Shown here: one piece after another, positions 7,974 to 10,962 of the stretch
How the letters are laid out: each line of letters starts with the position of its first letter
How positions within the stretch are numbered: the stretch's first letter is position 1
Assembly: GCA_045534775.1 (NCBI GenBank)
Contig: JAZSKI010000057.1
Span: 1 to 10,962, forward strand
From: JAZOTK01 sp045534775
GTDB lineage: Bacteria; Bacillota; Clostridia; RUG12999
Length of the DNA: 10,962 nucleotides
Direction: 5' to 3'
Notes under the pieces: generated by a model
Database searches by the model: none
Told to the model about the DNA's origin: nothing
What the model saw: the letters and a program-made list of their open reading frames with translations, nothing else
Made by a program: the position numbers and the translations under genes

Positions 7974-9344
7974 ATGGCAAAGGAATACAGAAATATAAAA
8001 GAGGTTGCCGGACCTCTGATGCTTATAGAAGGCGTTGAAGGTGTTACCTACAATGAGCTTGGCGAAATTGAGTTGGCAAGCGGTGAAATCCGCCGCTGTA
8101 AGGTCCTTGAAGTAAACGGTGACAAGGCACTGGTACAGCTTTTTGAGAATGCGGCAGGTATAAACCTTTCCGACAGTAAGGTAAGATTTTTAGGCAGAGG
8201 TATTGAGCTTGCCGTTTCAGAGGAAATGCTGGGCAGAGTTTTTGACGGTTTAGGTCGTCCCATAGACGGTGGCGAGGAAATCATCCCCGATATGAGAATA
8301 GACGTAAACGGCGTTCCTATGAACCCCGTAGCAAGACACTATCCTCAGGAATTTATCCAGACAGGTGTATCTGCCATTGACGGTCTGAACACCCTTGTAA
8401 GAGGTCAGAAGCTTCCCATATTCTCAGGCTCGGGTCTTCCCCACGCCAACCTTGCGGCTCAGATAGCCCGTCAGGCAAAGGTGCGCGGCAGTAACGAAAA
8501 GTTTGCCGTTGTATTTGCGGCTCTCGGTATTACCTTTGAAGAATCTAACTTCTTTATTGAAGATTTCAGACAAAGCGGTGCTCTTGACAGAACCGTACTG
8601 TTTATTAACCTGGCAAACGACCCTGCCATCGAACGTATCTCAACTCCTCGTATGGCACTTACAGCGGCTGAATATCTGGCGTTTGAAAAGGATATGCACG
8701 TTCTTGTGCTTATTACTGATATTACAAACTACGCCGATGCTCTCCGTGAGGTTTCCGCGGCACGAAAAGAAGTTCCCGGCAGACGCGGTTATCCCGGTTA
8801 TATGTATACCGACCTGGCGACTCTGTACGAGCGTGCCGGCAGGCAGAAAGGCAAAAACGGAAGTATTACACTCATACCTATCCTGACTATGCCCGAGGAT
8901 GATAAAACCCATCCTATCCCCGACCTTACGGGATATATCACAGAAGGTCAGATTATTCTTTCCAGAGAGTTGTACCGTAAGGGTCTGACACCTCCTGTAG
9001 ATGTTCTGCCCTCCCTGTCACGACTTAAGGATAAGGGTATAGGTAAGGATAAAACCAGAGCAGACCACGCAGATACTATGAACCAGCTTTTCTCAGCCTA
9101 TGCACGTGGTAAGGAAGCCAAAGAGCTTATGACTATTTTAGGTGAATCGGCTATTACGGATATTGATAAGCTGTATGCAAAGTTCGCCGATGCCTTTGAA
9201 AATGAATATGTATCTCAGGGCTACGAAACCAACCGCAGTATTGAGGAAACTCTCTCCATCGGCTGGAAATTGCTCTCTATCCTGCCGAGAAGCGAGCTTA
9301 AACGTATTAAAGATGAATATTTAGACGAATATTACGGAAAGTAG
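7974..9344 (+). CDS. ntpB: V/A-type ATPase regulatory subunit B (non-catalytic)
   Basis: Subunit B alternates with A in the head and supplies the Arg finger to the catalytic site. Where A has a P-loop, this protein has FSGSGLPHANLA (150-161) with no Lys-Thr/Ser pair, so it cannot bind nucleotide in the catalytic manner; this is normal for the family. The likely Arg finger is R350 in LPSLSR, at the same number as in E. hirae NtpB. Other family blocks are visible: VFAALGITFEES (180-191), ITDITNYADALREVSAAR (247-264) and the conserved PGRRGYPGYMYTDLA. Length (456) is normal. GGAGGTG at 7961-7967 overlaps the end of ntpA and is 6 bases from the ATG. Only 3 bases separate A and B, so equal A:B output by translational coupling is plausible. 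Confidence 0.98.
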   Translation: MAKEYRNIKEVAGPLMLIEGVEGVTYNELGEIELASGEIRRCKVLEVNGDKALVQLFENAAGINLSDSKVRFLGRGIELAVSEEMLGRVFDGLGRPIDGGEEIIPDMRIDVNGVPMNPVARHYPQEFIQTGVSAIDGLNTLVRGQKLPIFSGSGLPHANLAAQIARQAKVRGSNEKFAVVFAALGITFEESNFFIEDFRQSGALDRTVLFINLANDPAIERISTPRMALTAAEYLAFEKDMHVLVLITDITNYADALREVSAARKEVPGRRGYPGYMYTDLATLYERAGRQKGKNGSITLIPILTMPEDDKTHPIPDLTGYITEGQIILSRELYRKGLTPPVDVLPSLSRLKDKGIGKDKTRADHADTMNQLFSAYARGKEAKELMTILGESAITDIDKLYAKFADAFENEYVSQGYETNRSIEETLSIGWKLLSILPRSELKRIKDEYLDEYYGK

Positions 9345-9353
9345 GGTGATACC

Positions 9354-10016
9354 ATGGCACGACTTGCAGTCAACCCCACCCGTATGGAGCTTACAAGACT
9401 TAAAACAAGACTTAAAACCTCAATCCGCGGTCATAAACTGCTGAAGGATAAACGCGATGAGCTTATGCGACAGTTTCTGGATATTGTACGCGACAATAAA
9501 AAACTGCGTAAATCCGTTGAAGAAGCCATATTAAACGCACATAAGTATTTTACAATAGCAGGTGCGGTTATGGATGAATCCGTAATGGCGGAAGCCTTGA
9601 TGCTCCCCAAACAGGAGGTTTATCTTGAAGTCCATACGAAAAATGTAATGAGCGTTGATGTTCCCGTATTTGAATTTAAAACCAAAAATAACGACAGCAC
9701 CGATATATATCCCTACGGCTTTGCCTATACCTCAGGTGAGCTTGACGGTGCAGTAAAGGAGCTGTCAAATGTCCTGCCCGCTTTACTGAGACTTGCGCAG
9801 ATGGAGAAATCCGCCCAGCTTCTGGCTCAGGAAATCGAGAAAACCCGAAGAAGAGTAAATGCCCTGGAATACGTAATGATTCCCCAGCTTCAGGAAACTA
9901 TCAAATATATTACTATGAAGCTGGACGAAACCGAAAGAAGTAACCTGGCACGTCTTATGAAGGTTAAGGATATGATGATACAGGAAACCATCGAAGCAAA
10001 AAAACAGGTACAGTAA
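9354..10016 (+). CDS. ntpD: V/A-type ATPase central-stalk subunit D (rotor shaft)
   Basis: Subunit D is the long coiled-coil axle that turns inside the A3B3 head and links it to F, C and the K ring. The N-terminus has the family signature PTRMELTRLKTRLKTSIRGHKLLKDKRDELMRQF (about residues 8-41 with small gaps to consensus). A second long helix at about 150-215 includes RRRVNALEYVMIPQL, the other conserved block. The middle section (about 85-140) is the shorter globular part that contacts F and C. Length (220) is normal. The ribosome binding site is weak (GGGTGAT at 9344-9350, overlapping the ntpB stop), consistent with one copy of D per enzyme and coupling to B. It is the last recognisable ATPase gene before the operon terminator. 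Confidence 0.97.
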   Translation: MARLAVNPTRMELTRLKTRLKTSIRGHKLLKDKRDELMRQFLDIVRDNKKLRKSVEEAILNAHKYFTIAGAVMDESVMAEALMLPKQEVYLEVHTKNVMSVDVPVFEFKTKNNDSTDIYPYGFAYTSGELDGAVKELSNVLPALLRLAQMEKSAQLLAQEIEKTRRRVNALEYVMIPQLQETIKYITMKLDETERSNLARLMKVKDMMIQETIEAKKQVQ

Positions 10017-10116
10017 AAGCAGAATTTATATCAATGAAAAACGACTTGTCGAATGCTGTGTACTGTTAAGGACAGTCACCGAAAATAGTATAACGAGCAT
10101 TGCGGGGTCAAGAAGT
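10017..10116 (+). other. Operon 3' trailer with small inverted repeats
   Basis: This is a noncoding stretch between ntpD and its terminator. Several short arms can pair: CGAC/GTCG at 10042-10051 around TT, ACTGT at 10062-10066 with ACAGT at 10072-10076, and AATGCT at 10052-10057 with AGCATT at 10096-10101 enclosing the second. One frame stays open from the ntpD stop to 10125 but has no start or binding site. It could be a structured trailer or the decayed end of a lost gene. I recognise no known RNA family. Confidence 0.35.
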
Positions 10117-10153
10117 AAGAGATAGAACTGTAAAAGGTTTTATCTCTTTTTTT
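10117..10153 (+). terminator. Rho-independent terminator of the ychF-ATPase operon
   Basis: AAGAGATA at 10117-10124 pairs with TATCTCTT at 10141-10148. The stem continues through a G-U pair and AAC (10126-10128) with GTT (10137-10139), giving about 12 bp closed by an 8-base loop. Seven Ts run from 10147 to 10153. The stem is AT-rich but long and has a good U-tract, so termination is likely, perhaps incomplete. Confidence 0.8.
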
Positions 10154-10176
10154 ATCCGTACATTCGTCAAATCAAA

Positions 10177-10196
10177 CTCCTTTTGATAAAAGGAGG
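10177..10196 (+). promoter_or_regulatory. Ribosome binding site held in a perfect hairpin
   Basis: CTCCTTTT at 10177-10184 is fully complementary to AAAAGGAG at 10188-10195, with the three-base loop GAT. The hidden arm is the ribosome binding site AAAAGGAGG (10188-10196) for the ATG at 10207. If the hairpin forms in the mRNA, initiation would be suppressed, mostly in long read-through transcripts. It could also be a remnant of a regulator belonging to the transposon from which the TnpV part came. Confidence 0.6.
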
Positions 10197-10206
10197 CGTT
10201 TGCACT

Positions 10207-10551
10207 ATGAAAGAAAAATTTATTGAAAACGGAATTGAGTATGTAAAAAACAGCAATTACTGCATTCCAAACCTAGCTGTACCTGATGATAAAATTTATA
10301 ACATCGGCGGGGATGGCAGGATGCACGCAAAATTCATCAAAGAGAACAGACCTTGTTTTTACTCAATGAAAATGCCCGGCGGAACTTGGCTTGCATATCT
10401 TGAAGAAATCGACACATCTGCAAAGAAAATGGTTAATAGGCTTGTAAAAGGAAAAACAGATACCTTATTTGACCCCTCTGCACCTATTACACGTGCAGAA
10501 GCTTGTGCTATGTTTAACAGGCTTATGAAAAAGGTTGATACATCCGGATAA
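10207..10551 (+). CDS. Chimeric small protein: TnpV-family N-terminus joined to SLH-domain tail
   Basis: The product is 114 residues. Residues about 1-81 look like TnpV, a small protein of clostridial mobile elements of unknown biochemical role: YxIPNL (18-23), the GRMHAKFIKENRPCFYSM block (37-54), LxAYLEEID (62-69) and MVNRLVK (75-81). The expected TnpV C-terminus is absent. Residues about 81-108 instead read as the last half of an SLH (S-layer homology) repeat: KGKTDTLFDPSAPITR, AEACAMFNRLM, with the F-x-P, ITRAE and M-x-x-R positions in place. The switch falls at 10444-10452. There is no signal peptide, so the SLH tail would stay in the cytoplasm and could not do its usual wall-binding job. 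The frame also opens at a TTG at 10183, but the ATG at 10207 is 10 bases after AGGAGG and fits TnpV starts. No convincing promoter is seen upstream. It may be a fusion remnant rather than a working gene. Confidence 0.7.
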   Translation: MKEKFIENGIEYVKNSNYCIPNLAVPDDKIYNIGGDGRMHAKFIKENRPCFYSMKMPGGTWLAYLEEIDTSAKKMVNRLVKGKTDTLFDPSAPITRAEACAMFNRLMKKVDTSG

Positions 10552-10565
10552 ATAAGAGATAAATA

Positions 10566-10609
10566 AAAGCTCCGCGCAGTGATTCATAGCGGAGCTTTAC
10601 TACTTTTTT
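10566..10609 (+). terminator. Terminator after the TnpV-SLH ORF
   Basis: AAAGCTCCGC at 10566-10575 pairs perfectly with GCGGAGCTTT at 10589-10598, with a 13-base loop. The downstream T-run is delayed by ACTAC and then occurs twice, as ACTACTTTTTT (10599-10609) and ACTACTTTTT (10610-10619), a small tandem duplication. It could have belonged to the SLH gene that supplied the tail. Confidence 0.75.
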
Positions 10610-10620
10610 ACTACTTTTTA

Positions 10621-10757
10621 AGTAAATATAAGCCGAGATAAGAGGGCATAATGAGCTGTATTTAAGCAAAAAACAAATACACAAAACCGTCCAAACGTAC
10701 TGCTTAAGCGGTTTTTATGCTTGTAAAAGCCGAATGGTTTAAATGCAAGTTGTTTTA
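10621..10757. other. AT-rich spacer with one hairpin
   Basis: No gene is recognised on either strand. AAAACCG at 10683-10689 can pair with CGGTTTT at 10709-10715, followed by one more T and with a 19-base loop. GCTTAAGC at 10702-10709 is itself palindromic. A weak terminator is possible but not convincing. An 82-codon minus-strand frame here runs into the hairpin array and is not supported. Confidence 0.4.
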
Positions 10758-10962
10758 GATATACTCGCTCACGCTCGTGCGATATAATCTCACTAAAGTT
10801 AGATTGCGATATTTTGCAAGCAAAGCGATATGATATAAATTCCTTATTCTCGTGCCGCAGGCACATATCGCATTACGAAGTAATATATCGCGCCGTAAGG
10901 TATATCGCAAATTCCGTCAGGAATTTATGTCGCTGAATTCAACTTCGTTGAATTCATTATAT
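10758..10962. repeat. Array of short palindromes with GCGATAT/ATATCGC linkers (continues past window)
   Basis: At least seven small hairpins follow one another. Arms: AATCT/AGATT (10786-10790, 10801-10805); TTTGC/GCAAA (10813-10824); GTGCC/GGCAC (10852-10864); ATTAC/GTAAT (10872-10884); GCC/GGT (10892-10901); AAATTCC/GGAATTT (10909-10926); TGAATTCAAC/GTTGAATTCA (10934-10956). A further weak one is CACG/CGTG at 10770-10779. Stems differ in sequence, and loops are 2-6 bases. The linker GCGATAT occurs at 10779, 10806 and 10825. Its reverse complement ATATCGC occurs at 10865, 10885 and 10902, and ATGTCGC at 10927. No ORF, cas gene or spacer pattern goes with it, so it is not a CRISPR. The array is cut by the window edge. 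Function is unknown to me. Confidence 0.75.

Noticed and set aside
8120..8180. Loss of P-loop in subunit B as a damaged gene
   Set aside because: A degenerate P-loop is the normal state of the non-catalytic B subunit; the frame and all other family blocks are intact.
10089..10094. TATAAC as a -10 box for the chimeric ORF
   Set aside because: The only upstream hexamer at 17-18 bases is TTAAGG or GTTAAG, a poor -35, and the operon terminator lies between it and the ORF.
10183..10206. TTG start at 10183 for the TnpV-SLH ORF
   Set aside because: It lies inside the hairpin loop region and upstream of the ribosome binding site. The ATG at 10207 is spaced properly after AGGAGG.
10618..10866. 82-codon minus-strand open frame in the right-hand spacer
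   Set aside because: It runs through the hairpin array and the AT-rich spacer, has no convincing ribosome binding site and no recognisable domain. It is most likely an accidental frame.
10758..10962. CRISPR array
   Set aside because: The repeated unit is only a 7-base linker, the intervening segments are self-complementary hairpins of 10-23 bases, the linker flips orientation, and no cas gene is near.

Overview
The window most likely comes from a low-to-moderate GC Gram-positive anaerobe of the Clostridia (Oscillospiraceae/Lachnospiraceae type). The support is a set of strong AGGAGG-type ribosome binding sites, GTG and TTG starts, a bacterial V-type ATPase operon in the Enterococcus hirae ntp order, a TnpV-family transposon protein and an SLH-type (S-layer) protein tail. 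The assignment is an inference from gene content, not from a marker gene.

Left edge (1-396): a long hairpin that can act as a terminator in both directions, an AT-rich spacer holding a doubtful 28-codon minus-strand reading frame, and a near-consensus sigma-A promoter (TTGACT, 17 bases, extended TATAAT) that reads into ychF.

Core (397-10016): one tightly packed + strand operon. It begins with the translation-linked ATPase YchF, only 18 bases ahead of the complete V/A-type ATPase set H-I-K-E-C-F-A-B-D. Gaps are 1-32 bases, with one 8-base overlap. K and the membrane half of I form the ion channel and rotor contact. C couples the rotor ring to the central stalk D-F. E and H form the peripheral stalks. 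A (catalytic, intact P-loop) and B (non-catalytic, degenerate P-loop, Arg-finger donor) form the A3B3 head. All residues known to hold Na+ in the E. hirae NtpK rotor subunit are present in K, so the machine probably moves Na+. A 12-bp hairpin plus U-tract at 10117-10153 ends the operon.

Right edge (10017-10962): this part looks accessory. A short ORF joins the N-terminal two thirds of a TnpV-family protein to the last ~28 residues of an SLH domain, and its ribosome binding site lies inside a perfect hairpin. A strong terminator follows, then an AT-rich spacer. From about 10758 to the window edge there is an array of short palindromes with different stems, separated by a recurring GCGATAT / ATATCGC linker whose orientation flips midway. 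This array and the chimeric ORF are the least ordinary parts of the window; the rest is a well-known machine.
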